Part shown: piece after piece, positions 11,790 to 27,367 of the stretch
Layout of the letters: each line of letters opens with the position of its first letter
Position numbering within the stretch: the first letter of the stretch is position 1
Source of the DNA: Macrolepiota albuminosa
Lineage: Eukaryota > Basidiomycota > Agaricomycetes > Agaricales > Agaricaceae
DNA: 64,000 nt
Assembly: GCA_027475525.1 (NCBI GenBank)
Contig: JAMWFC010000049.1
Coordinates: 249,297 to 313,296 of the forward strand
Direction of reading: 5' to 3'
Made by a program: the position numbers and the translations under genes
Notes under the pieces: model-generated
What the model was told of the DNA's origin: nothing
Databases searched by the model: none
What the model saw: the letters and a program-made list of their open reading frames with translations, nothing else

Positions 11790-14107
11790 ATGGACTCGTA
11801 CCGTCCTCTCCCTCCCAGTCCGGTCTCTCCCCCCGTCGACCCCAATCGTGTCCTTGTCGTCGTCACCCTCGATGCCGAGCGTTATACCCCCGTCGATCTC
11901 GCTGATATCCTCGATCATGGCGCCGTCATTCGCGCTCGTATCCTCAACAAAGTACGCCCATCCTCATCTTCTTTCTCTGCCTTCTCAACCACCCTGCACA
12001 GCTCAGCGTCTGGGGTGCTGAAGAACGGTCAAGGGCGCTCATCTTTGAAACCGAAATTGGCTCCCTTCAAATCGGACAGCCTCTGACTGACCGATCCCTC
12101 TCTGCCCTCTGCCGCGAACGTGGTGATAGCAAGGGTTCTTTGGCACTTATCGTCGACTGTGGGCCTTCCGCTCGACAGTCTCGTCCCCAAAGCCCTCATC
12201 CACCCACAAATTCATCCAACAATTTCATCACACGCGGAAGCCCCTTAAGCCCCTTACCAACAATCAACGACCAGGTAATACTGCTTTTGCGTGTTATTAT
12301 ATTAGATGCAGTCTATATATTTACAATCCATCCAGACACCATCAACCCGTCCTCCATTAAGCCTCCGTTCACCAATCGACCGTCCGATAGACATATCATC
12401 CGAAAACAATAATGTTGGCGGTGTATCTGAGCCACAGCCGCGACGAGTACGCCCTTTACCAGCGATACCTACACCAGCCTCGACTCCTAGTTCTGGGACT
12501 CCTTATGCAAGCTCACACGATGTAAAAAATGAAAACAATGACTTCTATGACTCTGCGTTGAGAATAGATACCTCTGGTGCCTCTCTTCAGGCGCAGGGAC
12601 AAGAAAGTAGCAGGGCTACTAAACGCTCGTTAAGACAGCTTACTATCCCTTCTGATCATTCCCAAACAACCCCGTCCGCAGGTAGCTCTGGCTCTTCCTC
12701 AACGCCAAGTAAGCAGCAGCAAGATCTGAAAGTATCCTGCTCTCACTCTTCCCTCAAGTTCCGTTTAACTGGGTCCGAGGGAAGTTGATTGGCGGTAATG
12801 GGGTCGATAGCCGTGTTTACATGGCTCTTAATCCTGAGAGCGGCCAGATCATGGCTCTCAAGCAGAAAGAGATTCCATTTTTCCTTCCTCATTCAACACG
12901 TAGACCATTGGCAGACTATGCAAAGCGATCCTTCCTTGAAGCTGTCAAATTTGAAAGCGAGCTCCTCCAGGCACTCGATCATAAGAATATCGTCAAACAC
13001 TTTTTCTTGGAAGAAACAGATACGACCGTGAACATGTAGGTGTCCTTACGCCGTCTTATGTGGGATACTTTACGTTTTGATTAATACTGGCTATTTTCGT
13101 CTGTGTAGTCTTATGGAATACGTTCCTGGCGGCACTTTACGGGGAATTATAAAGTCATTCGGACCATTTCCCGACAAAGTCACCAAGTTCCTCACCGCAC
13201 AGATACTCGATGGACTCGCTTACCTACATTCTAACTATATCGTTCATCGGGTGAGTGATGTATACATTTTCCGACAAGGTGCACGCCCATCAGTCTTCTG
13301 ACAGGATCTGAGGGCTGAGAATATCCTCGTTCAGCAAGACGGCGTCTGCAAAATATCCGATTTTTCCGTCTCCAAATTTGCCGATGGTGGAGGTCGAGTC
13401 TTTACTGCGTTACAAGGGAGTACATTCTGGATGGCACCTGAGGTCATCACCACCAAAATCCATGGTGGAGGATACACAAGCAAGGTTGATATATGGAGTC
13501 TTGGTTGTCTCGTTCTAGAAATGTGGTCCAGCGGTCGCCCGTGGACCGGCCTAGATGCCTCAAAAGTCATGAAAAGGGTATGTCCTTTTACTTCTCCCTT
13601 CCCTCCAGTAAGTTTTAATTCCAGACAGCTGTCTGATGCGTTGCCCCCGCCATTGCCAGACGGCCTCACGCTCTCACAAAAGGCAAGGGATTTTTACGAT
13701 AAATGTTTCATTGTGTGCGGTTCAGCTTCCCATAATTCTTGTCTCGTTGATGAATTTGTTACAGAGATCCCGCCTCTCGCCCTTCAGCATCCGATCTCAG
13801 AACCCACCGTTATCTCAACTTGCCAGATGACTGGATATTCAGTCTTCCAGCAAGCCGAACGTCTGGAGGGCCATCCCGCGACACATCTCAACTTGCTACA
13901 CCAACTACGCCCGTGGTAGTTGTCGATAAAGCCTCTCAACGATTTGGTTTGCATGGGTTCCCCCGGTACTCGTCTTCTGGACTATCGCCTTCAGAATGGC
14001 TTCAGAAGAATACTTTGGATCTCATGCAGTATATCAGTCAATCCGAGTATGATTTCAAAATGCGAGAAGAATACTCCTCGTGGGTCAAGAGCTGTCTGCT
14101 ATTTCCC
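11790..14107 (+). CDS. BCK1-like MAPKKK (STE11-type) kinase, probably the N-terminal half of a dual-kinase protein
   Basis: The start MDSYRPLPPSP is at 11790. Exons are 11790-11951, 12002-12274, 12336-12708, 12759-13035, 13109-13250, 13305-13577, 13629-13714 and 13765-14107. A Ser/Pro-rich regulatory region precedes the kinase domain, which has WVRGKLIGGNG (modified glycine loop), MALKQKE (Lys), YLHSNYIVHRDLRAENILV (catalytic loop with D-L-R), KISDFSVSK (DFS instead of DFG), GSTFWMAPEV, DIWSLGCLVLEMW and CFIVDPASRPSASDL. It resembles the MAPKKK of the cell-wall integrity cascade. The DFS and DLRAEN variants may affect activity. The frame continues past the kinase without a stop into SPSEWLQKNTLDLMQYISQ, which is the N-terminus of the TKL family, and then by a phase-0 intron (14108-14162) into the next entry. 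Confidence 0.8.
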
Positions 14108-14162
14108 GTAAGTCGTATCACGATCGTTTAGGTCATGTTCCTATGAATTAGCCAATATGCAG

Positions 14163-15784
14163 CGTCTTATCATGTTTTCTTGCGAGGCTATATATGATTT
14201 GACGGAGTTGCGGACCGCCATCCATTCCTGGAAATCATGGGACACCCAGCTCACAGCGTTGATCCATTATCAGGAAGTGAACGACAGGCTCCTCTCGTTC
14301 TACGGCGATATGGATCAAGTGCACGGACTTAGAACCATCGTAGCCCTCGATGTGGATGCGATCTGTGTGAATTTTCATTCAATTGTGACAAATGAGGAAT
14401 TGTTCCAGCGGATGCTTGATCTGCGAGGTAGCGAGGCTCAGTCAATACTCGATTTACTCCAAACGGTCAGTGCCCCACGTCTAATCCGATACTCAACTCT
14501 AATACCACACTCGAAAGTTACTTGACATATCGACTTTGGCGGTCGAGTTCAAAAGACACTTTATGGTCGCGATGTTGAGGCTTTCTCGAAGGTCTGGACT
14601 TCATCCAAGTCTTCTTTCGCAACGCCAAGTTATCTTGGAAGGCGCCTACCCAATTGCCTCCGGGCATTTCGGGGATGTTTGGAAAGGGTCATTTCGGAAT
14701 CAACAAGTAGCAGTCAAGGTGTTGAAATTTTACGCCTCATTCGAACTGGAGAGGCATCTCAAGGTCTTTTAACAACATCACCGGCATCAACTCAAGTTAG
14801 TTACTAAAATCTTGATTATAGAATGTTCTCCGCGAGACGTTAATTTGGCGACAGTTACGGCACTCAAACGTTCTTCCTTTTTTTTGTCTCCATCACGTCC
14901 AAGATGATGAACGCAGAATCGGACTTGTATCACCGTGGATGGATAATGGTAATTTACAGCAGTTTCTATGGCGGACCTCCGACGCAAACCGTGTCTCCCT
15001 GGTATGAATTATGATTTCCAAATTGCTCAAAAAGTAATGGCAATCATCGTTTAAGATGACAGATATTGCAGAAGGTCTTGAGTATTTACATAACAACCAA
15101 CCTGCCATTATACACGGAGACCTGAAAGCTGTGTGTTTTTTCGTCATGAGAAGTGTTTTTTGTCTTACTGATACTTTGTAGGTGAACGTATTAATCACGG
15201 ACACACGCCGCGCGTGTTTGGCTGATTTCGGCCTCTCAACCGCGTCAAAGTCACAGGTCTTCAATATGTCGTCCTCATCTGACCGGGCAGGTGGCACTTC
15301 TAGATGGACTGCTCCAGAACTATTAAACGGATCGCAGTCTACTAACACACCTAAGAGCGACGTTTATTCATTCGGGTGTATTTGCTATGAGGTACGCCCT
15401 TTGAGGTAGTCCTCAGGAGATACTAATCCAAGTGAACAGATTTTCTCTGGGGACATACCTTTTTCCGAGGCAAGTTTGGACTCTGCTGTGATTTACAAGG
15501 TAACTGTGCAGCGTCAACGGCCTTGCCGTCCCGAGAACTGTAAACCTCATGGCAAATCGCCATCATCCCTTGGATTAAATGATCACCTATGGGGTATCGT
15601 GGAAAATTGCTGGAACTTGAACCCAAATGATAGACCCACTATGCGGAATGTAATAGCGATGTTACCCACACGGACTGCGCCAGTCCAGCCTGGTGCCGAA
15701 AAGTACTACCAGCTGCCCCACAATGACAGCAAGGGGAACCTCATAACATGGGCCAGCAATACCCAGCAGCTCTGCAGTCCCTAG
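14163..15784 (+). CDS. TKL-family protein kinase (Agaricomycete type), probably the C-terminal half of the same protein
   Basis: Exons are 14163-14465, 14518-14763, 14822-15001, 15056-15130, 15182-15391 and 15440-15784. The helical N-terminal region common to mushroom TKL kinases is present (FSCEAIYDLTELRTAIHSW, then LRGSEAQSILDLLQT). The kinase domain shows GHFGDVWKGSF (glycine loop), VAVKVLK (Lys), an SNVLPFF turn, IIHGDLKAVNVLI (catalytic loop), CLADFGLS, GGTSRWTAPELL and DVYSFGCICYEIFSG. It ends at TQQLCSP, stop 15782-15784. Substrate is unknown. If the upstream intron were not used, the first kinase would stop at 14131 and this one could begin with MQRLIMF at 14157, but that would remove the family's conserved W-x3-NT segment. 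One fused gene is therefore preferred. Confidence 0.82.
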
Positions 15785-15802
15785 ATCATGTCAAGGACTT
15801 AG

Positions 15803-16112
15803 TTTTGCAAACATTTTCCCTTCAGGAAGACATTGCATTGGACGAATCCTTAAAATTAAAGCTATTCGACCCAACAACTAGGATAATAGTAGAATACGTT
15901 TTGTAACACAAAAGTTCTGCTAATGAATTCTGTTCGAGCGACTAGTTGGAGGGAGAGAATCAAACCGCTTGCGGTCACGCTAAGGTCACACGTCAAAATA
16001 CACCCCTCCTGCATGACGTGCCTTTCATTTGGAAAGGTGCTATTTTGCAAACATTTTCCCTTCAGGAAGACATTGCATTGGACGAATCCTTAAAATTAAA
16101 GCTATTCGACCC
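15803..16112. repeat. 70-bp perfect direct repeat separated by 170 bp
   Basis: The 70 bp at 15803-15872 recur exactly at 16043-16112. The copies flank a unique 170-bp segment (15873-16042). Unlike the other duplications here, the length is not 77 and the copies are not adjacent. The repeat starts just after the stop of the kinase gene and fills much of the 400-bp gap before the GMC gene. Confidence 0.8.
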
Positions 16113-16185
16113 TTGAAATAGTTTATCTTTTCAATGTTCAATAGAATAGATAGATACAGGCAAGCTCTACGAAATTGGTCTCCGC

Positions 16186-19150
16186 CTATGAAACTTGCAT
16201 AATTCTTGCTGCTATCTCACCGATTGCATAAGCCGCAGGCTGTTAAGACCACAACATAGTCAGTATCCCATCCGATCATTGAGAGTGTACTGACTTGTGT
16301 GTGCGCCGACAAAAGAAGAGGCAATATAGAGGCGTCAACAACGCGGATGTTTCTCGTGCTCATATACACTTGGTGTCAGGGCTCTCTAAAGTGTTGTCCC
16401 TACTCACCTGTATACTTTCAGATTGGAATCAACGACACCATTTTTAAACCTAGGAAGGAGGGAAGCGGTTCCGACAGAATGATACTAAGATGATTATATC
16501 ACTTAGTTTGGTAGATGAACAGTCATCGATAAACCTACACCGCAATTGACATTTTCTTTCACAAACTATAATCGCGAAATAATTGGTACCCAGTTGAGCC
16601 TATCGATAAACCTACACCGCAATTGACATTTTCTTTCACAAACTATAATCGCGAAATAATTGGTACCCAGTTGAGCCTTGATAAGAGTAGACATACAGTT
16701 TCCCATTGTGCATCCGAGGTAACATTGGCAGCTGGAAAGATCTGTTATCTCAGAAGTGAATCTAATGCATTGACCAAGAAACTCACCAGTAGGGAAGACT
16801 TCCTTTTCGAATATTTCTTGGAAAGAATGCGTCTGAAAAAATTTGCGCCCATATGCAGTAGCTTTTGCTAGGAACCACCTATCCCAATCTGATTCCAACA
16901 CGTTAGGATTTATCAGCGGAAGGTCATCGATAGAATTGGAGCGTATGTGCTTGAAAACTTTCGTTGGTTGATCTAGATCATTTTCCATAGGAGAATATCT
17001 GCTTACAATGCTACCGCGGGAGAGTGGGTGGAGATGAGTGATGGCCATGGAGACATAGCTCCGATTAGCTTCCTTTACGGGTCCGCCAGAAAACGAGTTG
17101 AACTGGGTTGCAGATCGAATAACTTGCAAGGACGGATCCACCTATCTGACATGCACTTACCAAGAGGTATTCAGCCTGGGGAACCTCGAAAATCATGTTC
17201 TTGATTGATTGAAAGAGGTCTTCTTGTATAGTTGACGGTTTCCTTTCTAGTATCTGGTTGGCGACGGCTATCTCTTCCATAGAGAGGATGTTGGATACAG
17301 GTGACATATTTACAACAGCGTTTGCGAATGTCTGTCCGGGCATTTATTGCAACTCTCATATCGCCCTGATAGACACGTACAAACCAGCCTTTGCCCTTCT
17401 TGTACAACTCTTCTTGCTATAAAGATGCGTGGTACTCATCATAAAAAATTCTGCAGTGCAAGAGGTATACCTCAGCTTTAAGAGCAAGATCGTATGTCAG
17501 GGCATCAAATGACTCATATGGCTCTTTGAGCATATAGGTCAAGATTGTTATCGTGCTTTTCTCCCTTGTCAGAATCTACCATGCTTGGAGGGGAAAGACG
17601 CGACTCACTGATCCTCGTAATTTGCTCCAACACCAGGAAGATCAATTTTGACGTCGATTTTCAGCGGGTTAAGGATGTCCTTATCACCAATGCCAGAGAG
17701 CTCGAGTAACTGTGGTGTACGTATTGTGCCAGCTGAGAGGATGACTTCACCAGTGGACTTGACCCTGGCGAACTGCACAGTATCGTCAGGAAAACGGACA
17801 TGTACACCAGAAGCTTGAACAATCCCAGTGCCCGTGATATTGAGACTTGTCGCAAGAGCACCATTGTAGAATATAAGTAGGTTATTTCTTGCAATAACAG
17901 GATCGGCTAGATATGATATGTCTGAGCTGTGACGGGTCATTACTTTGTCGTTGCTCACCGTAGGCGAATTCAGCAGTAACACGTCCAGAGGATTTCACCT
18001 CGGAGGAAAGTGAATAAAAAACTCCCTTGTTACTCCCACCATAGGCATCTGAGTTGAAGTCATGCCCCAGTTCGATGGATGCGTTTATAAACTTTTGATG
18101 TTGTCTGCAATGTAGTGTCAGGAGGCTTTGGAAGACAGAATCATACTCCCTCATACAGCGGCAAGAATGCAGGGAATGATACATTGACAGGACCAGCCGA
18201 CCCCAGGCTATTAGGCTCGATGACGAAGCCAAACTCATCTGTGAGTTCCTGGGACGGCCTCTCCAAATTTTCAGCCTACCAAACCAATAGTCATTCGCAA
18301 GGTCTGGTGAGAGTCACAAGATTCTGCACTTTTTTCATTGCAGAATAGAAACGATCCCAATTCCATCCAGGATTGCCCAAATCCGCAAATGCGTCGTATT
18401 CCTCTCTTGCCCCACGTACCCAGACAAGACCGTTGACAGCACTATCACCACCTAGAATCTAAACATACCCTTGGGATGAAAAGTAGAGACGATAAAACAT
18501 TCCATACTTTTCCAGAGGAGAGGTTTATCGTCTGGTTTGCAGCGTGTATCTGTGGTACAGTCTGTGGTACCTTCATTTACTTACAAAGCTCAAAGACTTT
18601 CTCTCTAGTACTTACGTTGTATAGCCAATCAATGTCAGACCCAATGAATGAAAAAGACTTTTGAGGAACAGTAACAAGAGTACTGATCATGGTCAAATTA
18701 TGCGCTAGGAGAGGAAAGGGATCACATGCGACTCAACGCACTCGTTGATTCCAGACCTCCCGGCTTCAAGCACTAGTATTCTCTTTAGGGGGTTTTCTGA
18801 CAGTCGTCGCGCAACAGTCAAGCCAGCCGTCCCTCCTCCAATGATGATCTAGACCAGTCAGGTTGCTTCTGAGAGCCTTGAACAAATTTGAAGCCATACA
18901 TAACTAGGATTAAAAGCATGTTGAGCTATGGGAACAACACGCAGAAGCTTGTACATACTCAAAGGTGGTAGACTGAAGGACGGACTTTCCTAAAGGAGTA
19001 GTCGCTCGAAGATCAATGAGAGTATTCTGTACACCGCCCACGAGAGCAAGTGAAGGACGGACTTTCCTAAAGGAGTAGTCGCTCGAAGATCAATGAGAGT
19101 ATTCTGTACACCGCCCACGAGAGCAAGAGAGTCGCTATAGTCACAAGCAT
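16186..19150 (-). CDS. GMC family oxidoreductase, probably secreted
   Basis: FAD-dependent glucose-methanol-choline oxidoreductase, of the aryl-alcohol oxidase / choline dehydrogenase type by sequence. After collapsing the duplication at 18974 and allowing one missing base at 19127, exon 1 reads [14 protein letters not shown] (a signal peptide) through [10 protein letters not shown] and, across a 106-nt intron (18849-18954), into [18 protein letters not shown], the FAD-binding dinucleotide motif, then LEAG. Later exons carry [15 protein letters not shown], the GMC signature [17 protein letters not shown] (near 17680), HPLSRGS and the C-terminal [10 protein letters not shown]. An [12 protein letters not shown] helix follows and the stop is at 16186. 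Another duplication (16525) falls in the C-terminal part. Several exon edges remain unassigned. The substrate cannot be told; an isolated GMC gene next to housekeeping genes gives no clue. Confidence 0.8.
16525..16678. repeat. 77-bp exact tandem duplication
   Basis: Copies 16525-16601 and 16602-16678 in the C-terminal part of the GMC gene. Confidence 0.95.
18974..19127. repeat. 77-bp exact tandem duplication
   Basis: Copies 18974-19050 and 19051-19127 in the first exon of the GMC gene. One base missing at 19127 restores the signal peptide to the FAD motif frame. Confidence 0.95.
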
Positions 19151-19408
19151 CGCGCAATATTGTAGCGATAGGGTGACAAGGGGCGACCGTTTCTTAAGTT
19201 GTCGAAAAATAATGACGTACACGTATTGTACTGCGAAACTCCGCCCGAATGAAATCAAGAAGCGCAAAGCTTCAATTCTCCGGCAAATTCCGGCTAATTC
19301 GCACGGAAAGCCAGCATATCCAAGATGCGTATGCATTCTACAAGCAATTACAGTTCCAGTATGTAGAATCTGTACATGTATGTACATCAATATTTTGGTC
19401 GTTGGCAT

Positions 19409-21789
<2,381 letters not shown>

Positions 21790-22443
21790 AGTTCTACACA
21801 AAGCTGAACGATAATTTGTAGCAACAAACGTAGATCTGACAGATGCTGGTATCAGTAAGGGCCGGACAAGCCTGAGCATTCACTTCTTTTCAGAGATTTT
21901 CCATGATCGAACTCAATCAGAGTCACATGCTATTATTTGTTTGGCATTAGCCATTCATTACAAACACAACTGATGCCTTGTGATAAGATGTACAATGAAC
22001 AGATTACGATTGGTCCGATTCTCATATTCCCTGGATCACCGAGTTGACAATGCTGATCTTTTTCCATTCCTACATGCATCAATTGAATACAACACAGATA
22101 TATGAAGAAGGACATTGCGAGCGTGACGGCACTCAAATTTCCATTCCTACATGCATCAATTGAATACAACACAGATATATGAAGAAGGACATTGCGAGCG
22201 TGACGGCACTCAAAGACCAAAAAAGTGGAACATCGAGTGAGGAGGAAGGAACGAAGGGAATCGGATGACTCGGATAAAGCTGATGTTGGGGAGGTCGAGG
22301 AGGGAAAAGCGATAACTATTACCACATACAGCAGATGACAGTCCGAGAGAGGAAATGAAGGTAGTAAGAGAAAAACAAGGTCTACAAAAAAGCAGGGTCA
22401 GAACCAGCAGAACCTCATAATCAACGAGGAGGGGTCCTGCCGA
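21790..22443. other. Intergenic, no gene recognised
   Basis: About 650 bp containing the promoter of the lysyl-tRNA synthetase gene on its left side and the 3' flank of eIF5A on its right, plus a 77-bp duplication at 22061-22214. No further gene was seen. Confidence 0.45.
22061..22214. repeat. 77-bp exact tandem duplication
   Basis: Copies 22061-22137 and 22138-22214, intergenic. Confidence 0.95.
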
Positions 22444-23276
22444 TCAGTTGGCACCCCTGGGCGCTTCCTTGTAGGAGATTGCCTTAAAAAAAAAGAGGTT
22501 GAGAGAGACGTGACAAGCCAAGAAACCAATAACGCACAGCCTCTTCATTCATGGCACTGATAATGGTAACAAGGAGATCCTTGCCCTCGTCGAAATCAGC
22601 CTGAATCTGCTTGCCAATGTCACCCTCGGGGAGTTTGACATCATCCTTCGCAACACCATCGTTAGTCATGAGGTTGAGGAAACCGTCATCAATGTTGACC
22701 TGTAAAGAAATCAGTGTCCGATCGAGGAAAAAATAAAAGAAACCTTACGAGTTGGTATTCATTGCGAGAGACGTTGGGAACGTCCATGTTGTGGGTGGAA
22801 GGGGAGATATCTTCCTGTTTTTTTTTTCTAAAGTGTGAGAAGAGCAAAGTCTCGTGGGCGCCTGATGATGGGACTTGCCAGCTTTTTACCAGTGAAAATC
22901 TAACGGAGGAGACAAATAAGGTTCAAAGATCAGTGTAATCAGGGGAAAAAATACCCACGTCGAGAGCGACGAGATGGACCTTGGCGTGACCGTGCTTGCC
23001 AGTCTTGGAGGTAGACATGTCGACGATCTTGCAGGGACGACCTGGGAGTCAGTCGTGTGAGCGATTAGAGAAAGGAAAGAAATGGCGGATACATGCCCTT
23101 GATAACGACATGACCGTTTTTGCGCAAAGCAGAGCATTGCATGGGATAGGTGAGGGATGCACCTGCGTTCCCCTTGGAGAGACAAGGACAGATGAGATGG
23201 AGCGATAAAAAGAAGAGCAGAAAAACAAGAAACACACAGTCTCGATCGCCTCGTTGTGCTGTTCGTCGTCGGCCAT
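22444..23276 (-). CDS. Translation factor eIF5A
   Basis: Hypusine-containing factor that relieves ribosome stalling and aids termination. Seven exons sum to 161 codons without frame error: 23276-23238, 23172-23097, 23041-22959, 22899-22879, 22814-22749, 22699-22538 and 22482-22444. It opens [13 protein letters not shown] and reads through [20 protein letters not shown], the hypusination loop [12 protein letters not shown] (modified Lys in GKHGH), [17 protein letters not shown] and [18 protein letters not shown]. Exon 4 is a 21-nt microexon. Introns 2 and 4 begin GC (GCATGT and GCAAGT) and end AG; no GT alternative preserves the protein. It is divergent from the LIM gene with 189 bp between starts. 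Confidence 0.95.
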
Positions 23277-23465
23277 TTTCACTAGTAAGATATGATGGAA
23301 AAGAGTGAAGATATCTAAGACAAGCTCGAGTTTGCGGATGAGAGCGCGAACGAAAAAGTTCAAAAATTTCGATTCCGCACTCATTCCAACTCCGACCGAT
23401 TAGATAATCACATTCCGGGTCACGACAATGAATGACGACGTACGTGGTTCATCAGTTCACCAGTC
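23277..23465. promoter_or_regulatory. Bidirectional promoter between eIF5A and the LIM gene
   Basis: A 189-bp spacer separates divergent start codons at 23276 and 23466. No sharply defined element was recognised. Confidence 0.45.
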
Positions 23466-24707
23466 ATGCACCCCTTTGGAGGCGCACAGAAATGTCCAAG
23501 ATGTTCAAAGGTGGTCTATGCTGCGGAGCAGGCAAGTCATGTATGGCTGGCTTTATACTTGATTCTGATGATGGATTAGGTTATGGGACCTGGCAGGAAG
23601 GTAGGGGTGATCCGAGTGGTCTTTGGGAGGCTCCGCTGACTTTGGTATCGTAGCTGTATCATAAAGTACGCTCAAAGACGTCCTACAAACTAGCTTTCGT
23701 TGCCTGAAACTGATCTAGCCATGTCTGGCATGCACAAACTGTAGTAAGCGGTTGGATTCGTATACCCTTCTCGAACACGACGAAAAGGCAAGTTGTGGAC
23801 CATTCATGGTTGCCAATGTCACTGATGGCTAGACAGCCTTATTGGTAACCTATTTATAACACTTTTAGAGAACCAAGGTTAAACCTTGTCAGTAAATCAT
23901 GCCATATCAAGAACTTTGGCACGCGAGATCTACGACAGGCCAATTTGCCCCAAGGTTAAACCTTGTCAGTAAATCATGCCATATCAAGAACTTTGGCACG
24001 CGAGATCTACGACAGGCCAATTTGCCCTATCCTGAACCACGCCCCGCTTCTCCTGTGCTCACTACTCCCCCACCAGTATCTTCGCCGTTGGACAACGTTG
24101 CGCCACGCTCTAATTGATTCCCACATCAGTGGGTACACCCTCGAATAGCGGCAGGCCCGGTCTCGGCGGACTTCCACGCACGATTCCACTAACACCTACC
24201 CGCAGTGGTGGGGAAAACAGTTTGGGCACGATTCATTCAGCCACAGGCACGCGTTACGGAGCAGCGCTCGCTAACACAGAATCTCCGAAGCGCTGGGGTG
24301 GAAGCACAAACCCTTGCTGCCCGCGGTGTGGGAAGAGCGTCTATTTTGCAGAACAGGTAAGACGTGGTAGATTGTTGCTGCCCGAGGTCTGAGTAATTTG
24401 ATAGGTGAAAGCGGTAGGCAAGACGTATCACAAGAATTGTCTGCGCTGCACCGAGTGTAACACGTCGTTGGACTCGAACCGGCTTCGAGACCATGACGGA
24501 GAACCGATTTGTGTGCGATGCTACGGCAAGGTGAGACCAAGTGCGCTCAAACGTCGAGTTGATTGGAATGATTGCCAGTTTCACGGGCCACAAGGCGGTG
24601 GGTATGCGTTGCTGGGAAAGTCTGCAAACGTCGAGTTGATTGGAATGATTGCCAGTTTCACGGGCCACAAGGCGGTGGGTATGCGTTGCTGGGAAAGTCT
24701 GGGGATG
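23466..24707 (+). CDS. Two-LIM-domain protein (CRP-like)
   Basis: A zinc-finger adaptor of the cysteine- and glycine-rich type, likely acting at the actin cytoskeleton or as a scaffold. The start MHPFGGAQKCPRC is at 23466. LIM1 is assembled from exons 23466-23531, 23580-23600, 23654-23665, 23719-23787, 23837-23844 and 23893 onward: CPRCSKVVYAAEQ, VMGPGRK, LYHK, then PCLACTNCSKRLDSY, PYC and KSCHIKNFGTRDL. Three of these exons are 21, 12 and 8 nt. A Pro/Ser/Thr-rich linker leads to LIM2 (CCPRCGKSVYFAEQ, YHKNCLRCTECN, CVRCYGK) and a GPQGGGYALLGKSG tail. Introns at 23532 and 23788 begin GCAAGT. Duplications at 23873 and 24548 interrupt the gene. One base is missing near 24112 and one G near 24702, so the natural stop is probably the TGA at about 24705. 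Confidence 0.85.
23873..24026. repeat. 77-bp exact tandem duplication
   Basis: Copies 23873-23949 and 23950-24026 at the end of LIM1. The frame changes near 24112. Confidence 0.95.
24548..24701. repeat. 77-bp exact tandem duplication
   Basis: Copies 24548-24624 and 24625-24701 in the last intron and exon of the LIM gene. One G of a run is missing just after the edge. Confidence 0.95.
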
Positions 24708-24730
24708 ATATATTGTATATTATGCGACAA

Positions 24731-25502
24731 TTAATAATATGTTATCTGCAACTCGCCACTCGCAAGTAGCACGTCGACGTCCAAGGGACGTTGACGCTTC
24801 AATGCAAGGACCAAATCAGCATCGGACGAGTCTAAATTGACATCGAGAAGGAAAGAGTCTGGGACATGAAGAATGAAGCGACGGGGTTCGATGTCGAGAG
24901 TGGCGTGTTCTATTACAGCACGAGGCTACGAATGGCGATTGACCAAGTGGGAGACAAAGATAGGGATGGAGACATACGAGAGTAGGAACGGAGATGGATA
25001 TCTGGATCTCGGATCCGACTTTGGACCAAGACCAGGAGTTTACCTGGGGTCTGAAGGAGACTGTGCGGGGCAAGAGCTTGCCCTTGGAGGGAATGTTTGG
25101 CGTGGCGATGTTACGGGAGAGTACGAGGGAGGTCTGGGCCTCGATGGCCTGGAGAGCGCGTTCTGCGGGAGTTGGGACTTGGCGGGGGGAGAGGTGGGGC
25201 TCGCTTACCAATTAGGCCGAGCTTGAAATCGGGGTCAGTGCGAGTGCGAGACTTGAGTGATTTGTTGTAGATGCAGTCAAACACGAGAGCAGGTTTGCCG
25301 GCTGTGGAGTGAGATTGCAGCGCGACTGCGATGAGATCGGGGTGGACGTGCCTTTGTCGGTGTCGTCGCGGGCATCTGAGACGACGACGGGGACATGGGG
25401 AGGGACGTTGCAGTCCCAGGCAATGTTGACAAAGACCTTGGTGCCGTGGGCTGAGGACTTGACGCAGAACGCGGGGACGGGGACGAGTTGAATGGGGTGC
25501 AT
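24731..25502 (-). CDS. PIH1-domain protein
   Basis: Related to PIH1/NOP17, a component of the R2TP chaperone complex that assembles snoRNPs and large kinases with HSP90. Exons 25502-25352, 25301-25209, 25162-24978 and 24925-24731 sum to 208 codons with no frame error. PIH1 features are VPVPAFCVK, GTKVFVNIAWD, a VVVSDARDDTDKAGKPALVF segment, QAIEAQTSLVLSR and TPNIPSKGKLLPR. A C-terminal CS-like region follows (EIQISISVPTL, then FILHVPDSFLLDVN). The first intron starts GCACGT. The Met at 25502 is the best in-frame start; the domain usually begins a few residues earlier, so a short upstream exon cannot be excluded. The gene is convergent with the LIM gene (about 25 bp apart) and divergent from DAHP synthase. 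Confidence 0.82.
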
Positions 25503-25691
25503 GCACGTGACGGAGAAAAGATTTGGCCATGGATGGAGTGGGCTTGGTTTAGCAAGATCCTGGACAGCCGCTTTGGAAATGGCGGCACAGTCAGCCTTAA
25601 AAGCCCAGCCTCCGTTCAGATTCGGTATCTCCTCTCTTCCATCCCTCTCAGGTCCATCTAACTGCTCCCAGCTGTTCCTGCAGAGGACGAC
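25503..25691. promoter_or_regulatory. Bidirectional promoter between the PIH1 gene and DAHP synthase
   Basis: 189 bp separate divergent starts at 25502 and 25692. A possible short upstream exon of the PIH1 gene could lie here. Confidence 0.4.

Positions 25692-27367
<1,676 letters not shown>

Noticed and set aside
14108..14131. The stop at 14131 as the true end of the first kinase gene
   Set aside because: It would strand the conserved TKL N-terminal segment on the wrong gene. A standard phase-0 intron removes the stop. Kept only as an alternative.
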